Positions 39,901 through 49,043 of a stretch of 64,000 nt of DNA are shown piece by piece (the first letter of the stretch is position 1; the number at the start of each line of letters is the position of its first letter). The notes under the pieces were generated by a model, which saw nothing but the letters and a program-made list of their open reading frames with translations, was not told where the DNA came from and searched no databases. The DNA is from Microbacterium sp. LWO14-1.2 (lineage in GTDB: Bacteria > Actinomycetota > Actinomycetes > Actinomycetales > Microbacteriaceae), in NCBI RefSeq assembly GCF_038397715.1, contig NZ_CP151633.1, forward strand, positions 1 through 64,000, given 5' to 3'. The position numbers were made by a program, and so were the translations under genes.

Positions 39901-42249
39901 TCAAGCCCCGACGTAGGCGGCCAGGTGTTCGCCGGTGAGGGTCGAGCGCGCGGCGACCAGCTCGGCGGGGGTTCCCTCGAACACGACGCGCCCGCCGTCG
40001 TGCCCCGCGCCGGGACCGATGTCGATGATCCAGTCCGCGTGAGCCATGACGGCCTGGTGATGCTCGATGACGATGACGCTCTTGCCCGATTCGACGAGAC
40101 GATCGAGCAGTCCGAGGATGTTCCGGACGTCCGCGAGGTGCAGGCCCGTGGTCGGCTCGTCGAGCACGTAGACGTCGCCCTTCTCCCCCATCTGGATGGC
40201 CAGCTTGATGCGCTGGCGCTCGCCACCCGACAGGGTCGACAGGGGCTGTCCGAGGGCGAGGTAGCCGAGCCCCACGTCTGCCAGGCGTCCCAGGATCGCC
40301 GCCGCTGCCGGCAGCTTGGCCTCCCCGTTGGAGAAGAACTCCCTGGCCTCGGACACCGGGAGGTCGAGTACTTCGGTGATGTCCTTGCCCCCCAGCTTGT
40401 ACTCCAGCACCGCGGCCTGGAAGCGCTTGCCGCCGCAGTCCTCGCACGGGGTCTCGATGGTGTCCATGAACCCGAGCTCGGTGATGATCACGCCGGCCCC
40501 CTTGCAGGTGGGGCACGCCCCTTCGGAGTTCGCACTGAAGAGTGCCGGCTTGACGCCGTTCGCCTTGGCGAAGGCCTTGCGGATCGGCTCCAGCAGCCCG
40601 GTGTAGGTGGCGGGGTTGCTGCGCCGAGAGCCCTTGATCGCCGACTGGTCGATCGAGACGACGCCGTCGCGCTTCGACACCGAGCCGTGGATGAGCGAGC
40701 TCTTGCCCGACCCGGCGACTCCGGTGACGACGGTGAGGACTCCCGTCGGGATGTCGACGTCGACATCCTGCAGGTTGTTCTCCTTTGCACCGCGGATCTC
40801 GATCACCCCCGACCTCTCGCGCACGGTCTCTTTCACCTGCGCGCGATCGTCGAGGTGCGATCCGGTGCGGGTTCCGCTGGACCTCAGCCCCTCGACGGTG
40901 CCCTCGAAGCAGATCTCCCCTCCGGCGCTCCCGGCGCCGGGTCCGAGATCGACGACGTGATCGCCGATCGCGATGGTCTCGGGCTTGTGCTCCACGACGA
41001 GGACGGTGTTGCCCTTGTCTCGCAACCGCAGCAGCAGGCTGTTCATCCGCTGGATGTCGTGCGGGTGCAGGCCGATCGTCGGCTCGTCGAAGACATAGGT
41101 GACGTCGGTGAGCGATGAGCCGAGATGCCGCAGCATCTTGATGCGCTGCGCCTCTCCGCCCGAGAGGGTGCCGGAGGGGCGCTCCAGGCTCAGGTAGCCC
41201 AGCCCGAGCGTGACGAACGCGTCGAGATTCGCGCGCAGTGCGTCGAGCAGCGGGCCGGCACCGGGCAGGTCGAGCCCCCGTACCCACTCCGCCAGGTCGG
41301 TCACCTGCATGCGGCAGGCATCGGCGATGCTGATGCCGTCGATCTTCGACGACCGGGCTCCCTCGGTGAGACGGGTGCCGTCGCACTCCGGGCAGGTCGC
41401 GAACGTCGCGACCCGCTCGACGAAGGCGCGGACGTGCGGCTGCAGAGCCTCGAGATCCTTCGACAGCATCGACTTCGTGATCTTCGGGATCAGGCCCTCG
41501 TAGGTCATGTTGATTCCGGAGATCTTGACCTTCGTCACCTCTCCGTAGAGGAACAGGTGCCGCTGCTTCTCCGTGAACTCCGCGATCGGCTTGTCGCCCG
41601 GGTAGAAACCCGACTGGGAGAACCCCTTCACCATCCATCCGTCGGCGGTGTACCCGGGAACCATGATGGCCCCCTCGTCGAGCGACTTCGACTCGTCCAC
41701 GATCTGCGAGAGGTCGAGGTCGGAGACCGCTCCCCTGCCCTCGCATCGCGGACACATGCCGCCGAGATAGATCGCGTCCTTGACGATCTTCTTCTCGCCG
41801 CCCGGTCCCGTCATCACCCCGCTCGCCCTCTGCGTCGGGATGTTGAACGAGAAGGCGGTGGGTCCGCCGATGTAGGGCTGTCCCAGCTTGCTGAAGAGGA
41901 TGCGCAGCATCGCGTTGGCATCCGTCACCGTGCCGACCGTGGAGCGCGGATTCGCGCCCAGTCGCTCCTGGTCGACGATGATCGCCGTGGTCAGCCCCTC
42001 GAGCACGTCGACATCCGGCCGGGGCACGGAGGGCATGAACCCCTGCACGAAGGCGCTGTAGGTCTCGTCGATCATGCGCCGCGACTCGGCGGCGATGGTG
42101 TCGAAGACGAGCGAGCTCTTCCCCGAACCGGAGACGCCGGTGAACACGGTCAGGCGTCGTTTCGGGATGTCGACGCTGACCTCCTTCAGGTTGTTCTCGC
42201 GTGCGCCCTGCACGCGGATGAGGTCGTGGGCGTCGGCGGCGTGGGTCAT
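39901..42249 (-). CDS. UvrA-like ATPase
   Basis: A 782-residue ABC ATPase with two nucleotide-binding halves: Walker A GVSGSGKSS and GVAGSGKSS, signatures LSGGEAQRIKMLRHLG and LSGGERQRIKLAI, and Walker B VFDEPTIGLH and VLDEPTTGLH. Zinc CxxC pairs are present (CPRCEG, CPECDG, CPTCKG and CEDCGG). It is shorter than UvrA (about 950) and lacks the UvrB-binding region, so it belongs to the UvrA-like class linked to drug self-protection and not core repair. GAGGAA precedes ATG 42249. Confidence 0.85.
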   Translation of the reverse strand: MTHAADAHDLIRVQGARENNLKEVSVDIPKRRLTVFTGVSGSGKSSLVFDTIAAESRRMIDETYSAFVQGFMPSVPRPDVDVLEGLTTAIIVDQERLGANPRSTVGTVTDANAMLRILFSKLGQPYIGGPTAFSFNIPTQRASGVMTGPGGEKKIVKDAIYLGGMCPRCEGRGAVSDLDLSQIVDESKSLDEGAIMVPGYTADGWMVKGFSQSGFYPGDKPIAEFTEKQRHLFLYGEVTKVKISGINMTYEGLIPKITKSMLSKDLEALQPHVRAFVERVATFATCPECDGTRLTEGARSSKIDGISIADACRMQVTDLAEWVRGLDLPGAGPLLDALRANLDAFVTLGLGYLSLERPSGTLSGGEAQRIKMLRHLGSSLTDVTYVFDEPTIGLHPHDIQRMNSLLLRLRDKGNTVLVVEHKPETIAIGDHVVDLGPGAGSAGGEICFEGTVEGLRSSGTRTGSHLDDRAQVKETVRERSGVIEIRGAKENNLQDVDVDIPTGVLTVVTGVAGSGKSSLIHGSVSKRDGVVSIDQSAIKGSRRSNPATYTGLLEPIRKAFAKANGVKPALFSANSEGACPTCKGAGVIITELGFMDTIETPCEDCGGKRFQAAVLEYKLGGKDITEVLDLPVSEAREFFSNGEAKLPAAAAILGRLADVGLGYLALGQPLSTLSGGERQRIKLAIQMGEKGDVYVLDEPTTGLHLADVRNILGLLDRLVESGKSVIVIEHHQAVMAHADWIIDIGPGAGHDGGRVVFEGTPAELVAARSTLTGEHLAAYVGA

Positions 42250-42274
42250 GGGTTCCTCGAACGGTCGGGCGGGC

Positions 42275-42685
42275 TCAGCCGGCCTGGTTGATACGGAGCA
42301 GGTTGCCTGCCGGATCGCGGAAGGCGCAGTCGCGAACGCCGTACGGCTGATCCATCGGCTCCTGGACGACATCGGCGCCCTTCTCGACGAGTCGCTCGAA
42401 CAGACCGTCGAGGTCGTCGCTCGCGAGCGTGAGCGCGCCGTAGCTCCCCTTCGCGATCAGCTCCACGATGGTGCGTCGCTCGGCGTCGGTGAGACCGGGG
42501 TCGGTAGCAGGCGGGTGCAGCACGATCGACGTCTCCGGCTGGCCTTCGGGTCCGACGGTGAGCCAGCGGAGCCCGTCATAGCCGACGTCGTTGCGCACCT
42601 CGAATCCGAGGGCGTCGCGGTAGAAGCCGAGGGCCGCCTCGGCATCCGTGTGCGGGAGGAAGGCGTAGTGGATGCTGATGTTCAT
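42275..42685 (-). CDS. VOC family (glyoxalase/bleomycin resistance) protein
   Basis: A 136-residue protein with two beta-alpha-beta-beta-beta modules: HYAFLPHTDAEAALGFYRDALGFEV and GALTLASDDLDGLFERLVEKGADVV, then RDCAFRDPAGNLLRI. It is probably a metal-dependent enzyme or binding protein; the substrate is unknown. It starts 4 nt after the AraC gene, so it is co-transcribed. Confidence 0.85.
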   Translation of the reverse strand: MNISIHYAFLPHTDAEAALGFYRDALGFEVRNDVGYDGLRWLTVGPEGQPETSIVLHPPATDPGLTDAERRTIVELIAKGSYGALTLASDDLDGLFERLVEKGADVVQEPMDQPYGVRDCAFRDPAGNLLRINQAG

Positions 42686-42689
42686 GGGT

Positions 42690-43130
42690 TCACGTTAGGT
42701 TCGCGTCGGTGCGGGGTGCTTCTTGATTCCTGATCGGTCGGATGACCTGTTTGGCCTGGAAGGTCGGGATGCCGTCGACGTTCGCGGCGCGTTCACGGTA
42801 CACCCGGGGTGAGACACCCACCAGCTCGGTGAAGCGGGTGCTGAAGGTGCCGAGCGACGAGCATCCGACCCCGAAGCACACCTCGGTCACGGTGAGGTCG
42901 CCGCGCCGCAGGAGCGCCATGGCGCGTTCGATGCGCCGCGCCATGAGGTACGAGTACGGGGACTCGCCGTAGGCGTCACGGAATCGGCGGCTGAGGTGAC
43001 CGGCCGACATGTGCACACCGCGCGCGAGCGCCTCCACGTCGAGCGGCTTCGCATACTCCCTGTCGATGCGGTCGCGAACCCTGCGCATGACGACGAGCTC
43101 GCGGAGCCGGGCATCCTCGTCGAAAGTCAC
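42690..43130 (-). CDS. AraC family transcriptional regulator
   Basis: A 146-residue protein that is mostly a DNA-binding domain. Two helix-turn-helix motifs are seen: LDVEALARGVHMSAGHLSRRFRDAYGESPYSYL, and LTVTEVCFGVGCSSLGTFSTRF with the C-terminal GVSPRVYR. There is no effector domain. GTG 43130 is chosen because a CACTAT -10 box lies 7 nt upstream, fitting a leaderless mRNA; GTG 43133 and an upstream frame are alternatives. It likely controls its own operon. Confidence 0.82.
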   Translation of the reverse strand: MTFDEDARLRELVVMRRVRDRIDREYAKPLDVEALARGVHMSAGHLSRRFRDAYGESPYSYLMARRIERAMALLRRGDLTVTEVCFGVGCSSLGTFSTRFTELVGVSPRVYRERAANVDGIPTFQAKQVIRPIRNQEAPRTDANLT

Positions 43131-43268
43131 CACTCGATAGTGCCTTGACGCTCCGTGGCCTCGCGTGAACTCCCGCGTCGCCCGCGAGCACTCCTCCCCC
43201 ATTCCGGGCGCCTCAGCGATATTCTGTGACCACCCCTCACAGGGTTTTCTCAGAAAGGGTCCCCAACC

Positions 43269-43868
43269 ATGTCTGAATCACTCGCGAACGAAGCGAAATC
43301 ACTGTTCAGGTCCATCCGCATCACCCTCGCCGTATCGGGTGCGCTCGCACTCATCGCCGGCATCGTCCTGCTCGTGTGGCCGGTGAAGTCGGCAGTGATC
43401 GTCACGGGCATCTTCGCCTCGTACCTGATCGTCGCCGGGCTCGTCTACATCGGCCTCGGCATCTTCTCGCACCGCAAGGGCGGGTGGGCGCGAGTCGGCC
43501 ACATCGTCCTCGGACTGCTCTACATCGCCGCCGGCGTCATCGCCTTCGCCAATCTCGGAGCCGCCGCGGCGACCCTGGCTCTCGTCGTCGTCATCTTCAT
43601 CGGGATCAGCTGGATCGTCGACGGGGTGGTCTCGCTGTCGCTGCTCGGACAGGACGGCTCGAGGGTCTGGACGCTCCTCTACGCGCTGCTGAGCATCATC
43701 GCGGGAATCGTCGTCCTGTTCTCGCCGCTGTTCGCCGCTGCCGTGCTCTGGCTGGTCTTCGGCATCTCGCTCGTCGCCCTGGGCATCGTGCAGATCGTCC
43801 GCGCGATCACGATCGGCAAGGACGCGAAGGATGCAGCGGATGCTGTGCGCGCCGACACCGTGAACTGA
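43269..43868 (+). CDS. HdeD family (DUF308) membrane protein
   Basis: A 199-residue protein with six hydrophobic helices and repeated DUF308 units (ALIAGIVLLVWPVKSA, LGLLYIAAGVIAFANL and LLSIIAGIVVLFSPLFA). HdeD relatives are linked to acid tolerance in enterics; the role in actinobacteria is unknown. GAAAGG precedes the ATG. A strong hairpin terminator follows. Confidence 0.88.
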   Translation: MSESLANEAKSLFRSIRITLAVSGALALIAGIVLLVWPVKSAVIVTGIFASYLIVAGLVYIGLGIFSHRKGGWARVGHIVLGLLYIAAGVIAFANLGAAAATLALVVVIFIGISWIVDGVVSLSLLGQDGSRVWTLLYALLSIIAGIVVLFSPLFAAAVLWLVFGISLVALGIVQIVRAITIGKDAKDAADAVRADTVN

Positions 43869-43881
43869 CATCCGCAGGAGC

Positions 43882-43917
43882 AGAGAGGGCCCCGTCCGAA
43901 CGGACGGGGCCCTCTCT
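43882..43917. terminator. Bidirectional hairpin terminator
   Basis: A perfect 17-bp stem (arm core GAGAGGGCCCCGTCCG, 43882-43898 and 43901-43917) between convergent hdeD and the SDR gene. Confidence 0.85.
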
Positions 43918-43930
43918 CATGTCCAGGGTG

Positions 43931-44695
43931 TCACTCGGCGGCGAAGCCGCTGACATCGCCCACCAGACGGGTGTTGTCGGCGGGCACCGGGTCGACGGCG
44001 GCGCGTGCGACCTCCGCGGCGAACTCCGAGACGTTGTAGAGCTTGCCTGCCGACTCGCGCCGCTCGGCGATCGCACCGGGGTTCGCGCGCTCCAGGAGCG
44101 TGGCGGTGATGGTGCCCTCGATCATGTCGCCGGACACCACCGTGAAGCCGATGCCCTTCTCGGCGAGTTCCGGGATGCGCTCGCGCAGAGCATCCTCGCC
44201 CGCGCGCTTCGACAGCGCGACCGGCTCGTACTCCGGCATCGTGGGCGTCGTCCGGATGAAGTGCGCCTGGTGGCTCGTGACGAAGACGACGCGGGCGCCG
44301 TCGTCGAGCAGCGGCGTCGCGGCGTCGAGGACGTTGAGCTGCGCGTCGCGGTTGAGGGTGAGCGCGTAGTCCTCGGCCATGCCCGATTCCATGCCGCCCG
44401 ACGCGTTCAGCACGAGTACGTCGAGGCGCCCGAACTCCGCCTTGACGGCGTCGAACATCTCCCCGACCGAGGCGGGGTCGGTCAGGTCGGCCCCTACGGT
44501 CAGCACGCGACGACCGAGCTCGCGCAGCTGCGCGGCGAGCTTCTCGGCTCGCGGAGCCTTGTTGCGGAAATTGATGACGACGTCGGCGCCCGCTTCGGCG
44601 AGGTACCGCACCGTGTCGGCCCCGATGCCTCGCGAAGAACCGGTGACAAGGGCGACCTTGCCGTCGAGAGAACCTGCGGGAAGAACGTCGGTCAC
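43931..44695 (-). CDS. SDR family oxidoreductase
   Basis: A 254-residue Rossmann enzyme. The NAD(P) motif is TGSSRGIG (about 18-25), with LNASGG (about 98-103) in place of NNAG and the catalytic Ser region VFVTSHQAH. The YxxxK motif is altered: VALSKRAGE has Val where Tyr is expected, though a Tyr sits three residues earlier (PEYEPVALSK). The altered spacing recurs in similar actinobacterial proteins as I recall, so it may be a subfamily trait. The substrate is unknown. Confidence 0.85.
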   Translation of the reverse strand: MTDVLPAGSLDGKVALVTGSSRGIGADTVRYLAEAGADVVINFRNKAPRAEKLAAQLRELGRRVLTVGADLTDPASVGEMFDAVKAEFGRLDVLVLNASGGMESGMAEDYALTLNRDAQLNVLDAATPLLDDGARVVFVTSHQAHFIRTTPTMPEYEPVALSKRAGEDALRERIPELAEKGIGFTVVSGDMIEGTITATLLERANPGAIAERRESAGKLYNVSEFAAEVARAAVDPVPADNTRLVGDVSGFAAE

Positions 44696-44816
44696 GGTGA
44701 CTCCTCAAGTGCGTGGATCGCCGTGATCGCACGGCCCCCTCAGACTAGCAAGGAGGCGTCCGACACCCCTGCGGCGAACACCCCGCGTGATAGGTTGACC
44801 GCAACAGGGAGGCCTC

Positions 44817-45290
44817 ATGGACAACTTCGCGACATTCGTCCAGTTCGTCGATCAGTGGGCATGGGTGGGGTGGCTGGTCCTCATCGCCCTCTTCCTCGTG
44901 ATCGAGATGCTGACCCTCGACTTCACCTTCCTGATGCTGAGCTTCGGCAGTGCGATCGGGCTCGTGACCGACTTCCTCGGCGTGCCGGTGTGGGTGCAGG
45001 TGCTCGTGGCCGCAGGTGCAGCCGCGCTCTTCATCCTGTTCCTGCGCCCACCGTTGATCCGGCGACTCCACCGGGGCGAGGACCCGACCAAATCGAACGT
45101 CGAGGCGCTCGTCGACCTCCGCGGCACGGCGTTGCAGGACGTCACCCAGATCTCGGGACAGGTCAAGCTCAGCAACGGCGACACCTGGACCGCCCGTACG
45201 GCGACCTCGATGCCGATCCCCCAGGGATCGCCGATCGCCGTCACCGCCATCAACGGCGCCACCGCGACCGTCCGACCCGTCAACGACTAG
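44817..45290 (+). CDS. NfeD family protein
   Basis: A 157-residue protein with two or three N-terminal membrane helices (about 17-75) and a C-terminal OB-fold domain (about 95-155: GTALQDVTQISGQVKLSNGDTWTART, in part). NfeD proteins pair with SPFH/stomatin proteins in membrane microdomains; the SPFH gene follows after 9 nt. A TAGGTT hexamer about 25 nt upstream may be the -10 box. Confidence 0.88.
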   Translation: MDNFATFVQFVDQWAWVGWLVLIALFLVIEMLTLDFTFLMLSFGSAIGLVTDFLGVPVWVQVLVAAGAAALFILFLRPPLIRRLHRGEDPTKSNVEALVDLRGTALQDVTQISGQVKLSNGDTWTARTATSMPIPQGSPIAVTAINGATATVRPVND

Positions 45291-45299
45291 GAGCACCCC

Positions 45300-46226
45300 G
45301 TGAACGACAGTTCGTTCATCCCGGCCGCCATCGGCTGGATCCTCGTCATCGCGATCATCATCTTCGTGGTGGTCACGCTGGCCCGATCCATCCGCATCAT
45401 CCCCCAGGCGACCGCCGGCGTCGTCGAACGACTCGGGCGGTATCACAAGACCCTCACGCCCGGCCTCAACATCCTGGTTCCGTTCATCGACCGTCTGCGC
45501 CCGCTGATCGACATGCGGGAGCAGGTCGTCTCGTTCCCGCCGCAGCCGGTCATCACCGAGGACAACCTGGTCGTCTCCATCGACACGGTGGTCTACTTCC
45601 AGGTCACGGACGCGCGTGCCGCGACCTACGAGATCGCCAACTACCTGGGCGCCGTCGAGCAGCTGACCACCACGACCCTGCGAAACGTCGTCGGTGGTCT
45701 CAACCTCGAAGAGGCACTGACCAGCCGCGACAACATCAACGGCCAGCTCCGCGTCGTGCTCGACGAGGCGACCGGCAAGTGGGGCATCCGCGTCGGACGC
45801 GTCGAGCTCAAGGCGATCGACCCGCCCGTCTCCATCCAGGACTCTATGGAGAAGCAGATGCGCGCCGAGCGTGACCGCCGCGCGGCGATCCTCACCGCCG
45901 AGGGTTCCAAGCAGTCGCAGATCCTCGAGGCGGAAGGCCGTCGACAGGCGGAGATCCTCCGCGCAGAGGGCGACAAGCAGGCTGCGGTGCTGCGTGCGCA
46001 GGGTGAGGCAGAAGCCATCCAGAACGTGTTCAGCGCGATCCACCAGGGGCAGCCAGACGACAAGCTCCTCGCCTACCAGTACCTGCAGATGCTGCCGAAG
46101 ATCAGCGAGAGCGAGTCGAGCAAGCTGTGGATCATCCCGAGCGAACTCACGGAGGCGCTGAAGGGGATCGGCAGCGCGTTCACGCCCAAGCCCGGTCAAC
46201 CGCCCGTCGGCACGCCCGGCGCGTGA
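45300..46226 (+). CDS. SPFH/stomatin-like membrane protein
   Basis: A 308-residue protein with one N-terminal helix (about 10-30), an SPFH/PHB domain (about 35-215: QATAGVVERLGRYHKTLTPGLNILVPFID, in part) and a charged coiled coil (about 180-250, EAEGRRQAEILRAEGDKQ). It acts at the cytoplasmic membrane, probably in quality control, with the NfeD protein. It overlaps the next gene by 4 nt (GTGA). Confidence 0.92.
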   Translation: MNDSSFIPAAIGWILVIAIIIFVVVTLARSIRIIPQATAGVVERLGRYHKTLTPGLNILVPFIDRLRPLIDMREQVVSFPPQPVITEDNLVVSIDTVVYFQVTDARAATYEIANYLGAVEQLTTTTLRNVVGGLNLEEALTSRDNINGQLRVVLDEATGKWGIRVGRVELKAIDPPVSIQDSMEKQMRAERDRRAAILTAEGSKQSQILEAEGRRQAEILRAEGDKQAAVLRAQGEAEAIQNVFSAIHQGQPDDKLLAYQYLQMLPKISESESSKLWIIPSELTEALKGIGSAFTPKPGQPPVGTPGA

Positions 46227-46996
46227 CGCACCCGTACTTCGAGAAGACCGCACACCCGCGAGTCCTCGCCCACCGTGGCCTCATCACCGCGGAGGGCGAG
46301 GACTCGGGTGTGTGGGAGAACTCGGCTGCCGCCTTCGCCGCCGCTCATGCCGCCGGCGCCGAGTACATCGAGACAGACTGCCAGGTGACCGCCGACGGCG
46401 ACGTCGTGCTCTTCCACGACTCGTCCCTGAAGCGGCTCACCGGAGACACCCGCCTCGTGCGCGAGGTGCGCACGAGGGATCTCGCGAGCATGTTCGCCGA
46501 TCACGGCGGCCTGCTGACCGTGGCAGAGGCGCTTGCGGCCTTTCCCTCGACCCGCTTCAACATCGACGTCAAGACCGCCGAAGCCGTCGGGCCGCTCGGC
46601 GGAATCCTCAGCGAGGACACGCACCGCGTGCTGGTCACGAGCTTCGACGACCGCAAGCGCCGCGCTGCCATCGCGTCGGTGCTCCGGGCAGGTGCCGGAC
46701 TCCGCCCCGCGACCTCGGGCGGCAGCCGCACCATCGCCGCACTCCGGGCGCTCTCGGCGCTTCGACTTCCCACCGGGCGGGTGCTCCGCGACATCGATGC
46801 TCTGCAGATCCCGGAGCGCCACGGCGCCGTCCGGGTACTCACGCCCGCTGTGCTCACAGCCGCCCATCGGCACGGAGTCGAAGTGCACGTCTGGACCGTG
46901 AACGAGCCCGCGGACATGGTCCGGCTCACCGGTCTGGGCGTCGACGGCGTGGTCTCCGATCGGGCCGATCTCGCCCTGGCTGCGCTGCGCCGCTGA
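46223..46996 (+). CDS. Glycerophosphodiester phosphodiesterase
   Basis: A 257-residue TIM-barrel GDPD protein. Motifs are LAHRGLITAEG, GAEYIETDCQVTADGDVVLFHD, RFNIDVK and a C-terminal VHVWTVNEPADMVRLTGLGVDGVVSD. It hydrolyses glycerophosphodiesters to glycerol-3-phosphate and an alcohol. There is no signal peptide, so it is cytoplasmic. It is coupled to the SPFH gene by a GTGA overlap. Confidence 0.92.
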   Translation: MTHPYFEKTAHPRVLAHRGLITAEGEDSGVWENSAAAFAAAHAAGAEYIETDCQVTADGDVVLFHDSSLKRLTGDTRLVREVRTRDLASMFADHGGLLTVAEALAAFPSTRFNIDVKTAEAVGPLGGILSEDTHRVLVTSFDDRKRRAAIASVLRAGAGLRPATSGGSRTIAALRALSALRLPTGRVLRDIDALQIPERHGAVRVLTPAVLTAAHRHGVEVHVWTVNEPADMVRLTGLGVDGVVSDRADLALAALRR

Positions 46997-47004
46997 GCAC
47001 CCTT

Positions 47005-47029
47005 TCCCAGCCTCTCGAGCGCGCTGGGA
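47005..47029 (+). terminator. Weak hairpin after the GDPD gene
   Basis: TCCCAGC (47005-47011) and GCTGGGA (47023-47029) with an 11-nt loop, 9 nt after the stop. It may separate the SPFH operon from rbpA. Confidence 0.4.
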
Positions 47030-47119
47030 TTCCGCTGTGAATCGCTCAGGGAAAGCGTTCGCGTGGATGAAGCGCACAGGTCGGAACGTTATACCTGGCA
47101 GAGACGAGAGGACCACACA

Positions 47120-47503
47120 ATGGCAGATCGCAGCCTACGCGGCATCCGACTCGGCGCCCAGAGCCTACAGAGCGAAGAGGGCGTCGTCTTCATGGAGCGC
47201 CGAGAGACCACCTACACCTGTGACACGTGCGGCCATGTCACGACGCTCATGTTCGCGGCTGATGCAGAGGCGCCGCAGACCTGGGAGTGCCGTGCCTGCG
47301 GCGCCGAGGCACGTTTGAACGTCGACGGCCAGGCCGTCACGCTGGACGCGGCCGACGAGAAGGCCGCCCGCACCCACTGGGACATGCTGATGGAGCGCCG
47401 CACGCGCGCTGAGCTCGAGGAGCTGCTCGAGGAGCGCCTCGCATTCATCCGCGCGCGTCGTGGAGCCGGCGAAGACCCCACCCGGGAGAAGATCGGCGCC
47501 TAG
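47120..47503 (+). CDS. rbpA: RNA polymerase-binding protein RbpA
   Basis: A 127-residue actinobacterial transcription factor that binds RNA polymerase and the main sigma factor. The N-terminal tail SLRGIRLGAQSLQSEEGV is followed by a zinc-binding core (CDTCGH and WECRACG, about 35-75). The C-terminal sigma interaction domain is WDMLMERRTRAELEELLEERLA. GAGAGGA precedes ATG 47120. TATACC at 47090-47095 may be the -10 box. Its TAG stop overlaps the stop of the convergent lnt at a shared CTAG. Confidence 0.95.
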   Translation: MADRSLRGIRLGAQSLQSEEGVVFMERRETTYTCDTCGHVTTLMFAADAEAPQTWECRACGAEARLNVDGQAVTLDAADEKAARTHWDMLMERRTRAELEELLEERLAFIRARRGAGEDPTREKIGA

Positions 47504-49032
47504 CGCCTCCGTGCGCGCCACCACCCGACGATCAGCGCGCCCAGCCCGCCCCACAGCAGAAGCTGCTGGATCCACGGGCCCAGGACGACACCCGCCGTGA
47601 GGCCGGATCGGAGCTCGACGTTCTCGAGCATCGCTCCGGCCTCATCTGCGTCCAGACTCGAGACGGTGCTGCCGTCGGCACGAATGATCTGACTCGTGCC
47701 GACCGTGGAGATGTTCACCACGCTGCGGCCGGTCTCGATGGCGCGCATGCGCGCGAAGGCCAGCTGCTGCAGGTTCTCGTCCGTCCCCCGGAAGTCGGCG
47801 TTGTTCGTCTGGAAGACGAGAACCTCTGCGCCGTCGCGCACCCCCTGATCGACGACGTCGTCATAGATGACGTCGAAGCAGATGGCGAGCCCGACCTGCA
47901 CCCCGTCGACGTCGATCACGGAGCTGTTCGTCCCTGGCGTGTACTCCCGCTGGATCAGACCGATGAGGTCGGGCGCGAGGGCGTTGAAGAACGCGCGATC
48001 GGGGACGTACTCGCCGAAGGGCACCGGATGCCGCTTGTCGTGCGTCTCCTCCGCCGCTCCGTCCTCGGTCCACAGCATCGAGGTGTTGTAGTAGCGGCCG
48101 TCGCGCTCTGTCGCGGCATTCGCCAGGAGCGGTGCCCCGATGCGTGAACTCACGAAGCTCATCCGTCGGGCGAGGGCGTCTGTCTGGAAGGGGTCGTAAT
48201 CGAGCGACCCCTCCGGCCAGACGAGGAGGTCGACGTCCTCACCGAACAGCGGTGCCGTCGCCGTCGCCTGAGCGTCGACGAGCGAGTACGGTTCTCGCTC
48301 ATCGAAGTAGCCGCTCGGGCCGTTGCCCTGCACCGCGGCGATGCGCATCGATCCGGTGCCCGTCGTCGGGAACAGCGGCGTGAAGGCGAGGACGACGACG
48401 AGAGCCGCCGGCACGACCAGCAGCGGGCGGCTCACCGCACGGCGAGCCCGGACCATCTCGATGAGCACGGCCACGAGGAACACCATGAGGAAGCTCAGAC
48501 CGCTCACCCCGAGCCACGACGTCACCGGAGCGAGCGGACTCTGCGCCTGCGTCATCCCCAGGCGCGCCCACGGGAACCCTCCATACGGCCATGAGCCGAC
48601 GAAGAGCTCTCGACCCACCCAGAGGGCGGCGACGATCGCCGGGAGCAGCAGCAGGCGCGCAGCAGGCCTCGGGAAGGCATGAGGGAGCCACCGATAGGCC
48701 AGGGCGATCGGGACGAGTGCGAGCGCTGTCAGGCCGCCTTCGACGACGCTGAGCGCCGCCCACGGCACGGGTCCGAGATAACGCGACGTCCACGACACGA
48801 GCAGTGCGAAGAAGACCACCCCGTAGACGGTGCCGACGAGAAGGGCCCCTCCGACTCGCCGCCCGACCAGAGCGAGCAGCAACAGGGCGACGGCGGGAAA
48901 AGCAAGGATCCAGACGGCAGCCTCGGGGTACGACAGATCCATGAGGATGGCGGCCGTGATCGCGCTGAGGAGGGCAGCCCAGAGAGGAAGGAGCGCGCGC
49001 GGTGCGGCGGGTGCCGCCGGGGAGTCCGACAT
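47500..49032 (-). CDS. lnt: Apolipoprotein N-acyltransferase, chromosomal copy
   Basis: A 510-residue enzyme with N-terminal helices (about 15-210) and a nitrilase domain carrying the Glu-Lys-Cys triad: WPEGS, DKRHPVPFGEYVP and AICFDV. It is the presumed housekeeping copy, in the usual neighbourhood with helY and tat genes. It is clearly related to the island copy at 8185-9807. ATG 49032 has GGGGAT nearby. The longer frame to 49470 lies over helY and is not used. Confidence 0.93.
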   Translation of the reverse strand: MSDSPAAPAAPRALLPLWAALLSAITAAILMDLSYPEAAVWILAFPAVALLLLALVGRRVGGALLVGTVYGVVFFALLVSWTSRYLGPVPWAALSVVEGGLTALALVPIALAYRWLPHAFPRPAARLLLLPAIVAALWVGRELFVGSWPYGGFPWARLGMTQAQSPLAPVTSWLGVSGLSFLMVFLVAVLIEMVRARRAVSRPLLVVPAALVVVLAFTPLFPTTGTGSMRIAAVQGNGPSGYFDEREPYSLVDAQATATAPLFGEDVDLLVWPEGSLDYDPFQTDALARRMSFVSSRIGAPLLANAATERDGRYYNTSMLWTEDGAAEETHDKRHPVPFGEYVPDRAFFNALAPDLIGLIQREYTPGTNSSVIDVDGVQVGLAICFDVIYDDVVDQGVRDGAEVLVFQTNNADFRGTDENLQQLAFARMRAIETGRSVVNISTVGTSQIIRADGSTVSSLDADEAGAMLENVELRSGLTAGVVLGPWIQQLLLWGGLGALIVGWWRARRR

Positions 49033-49043
49033 CGATCCCCTGC

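Noticed and set aside
39206..41755. An 849-codon open frame on the minus strand over the DHFR-like and UvrA-like genes
   Set aside because: Only its last 218 codons form a real protein. The rest is an Arg-rich shadow of the UvrA-like gene, which has intact Walker and zinc motifs in another frame.
43224..43242. CTGTGA/TCACAG hairpin followed by GGTTTTCT before hdeD
   Set aside because: A 6-bp stem in the hdeD leader, too weak to call a terminator or operator.
43376..45874. An 832-codon open frame on the plus strand
   Set aside because: It covers hdeD, the SDR gene, nfeD and the SPFH gene out of frame and is Arg/His/Pro-rich, as expected for high-GC shadows.
47500..47503. Shared CTAG stop of rbpA and lnt
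   Set aside because: Real, but a simple result of convergent genes meeting at a palindromic TAG. No regulatory meaning can be supported.
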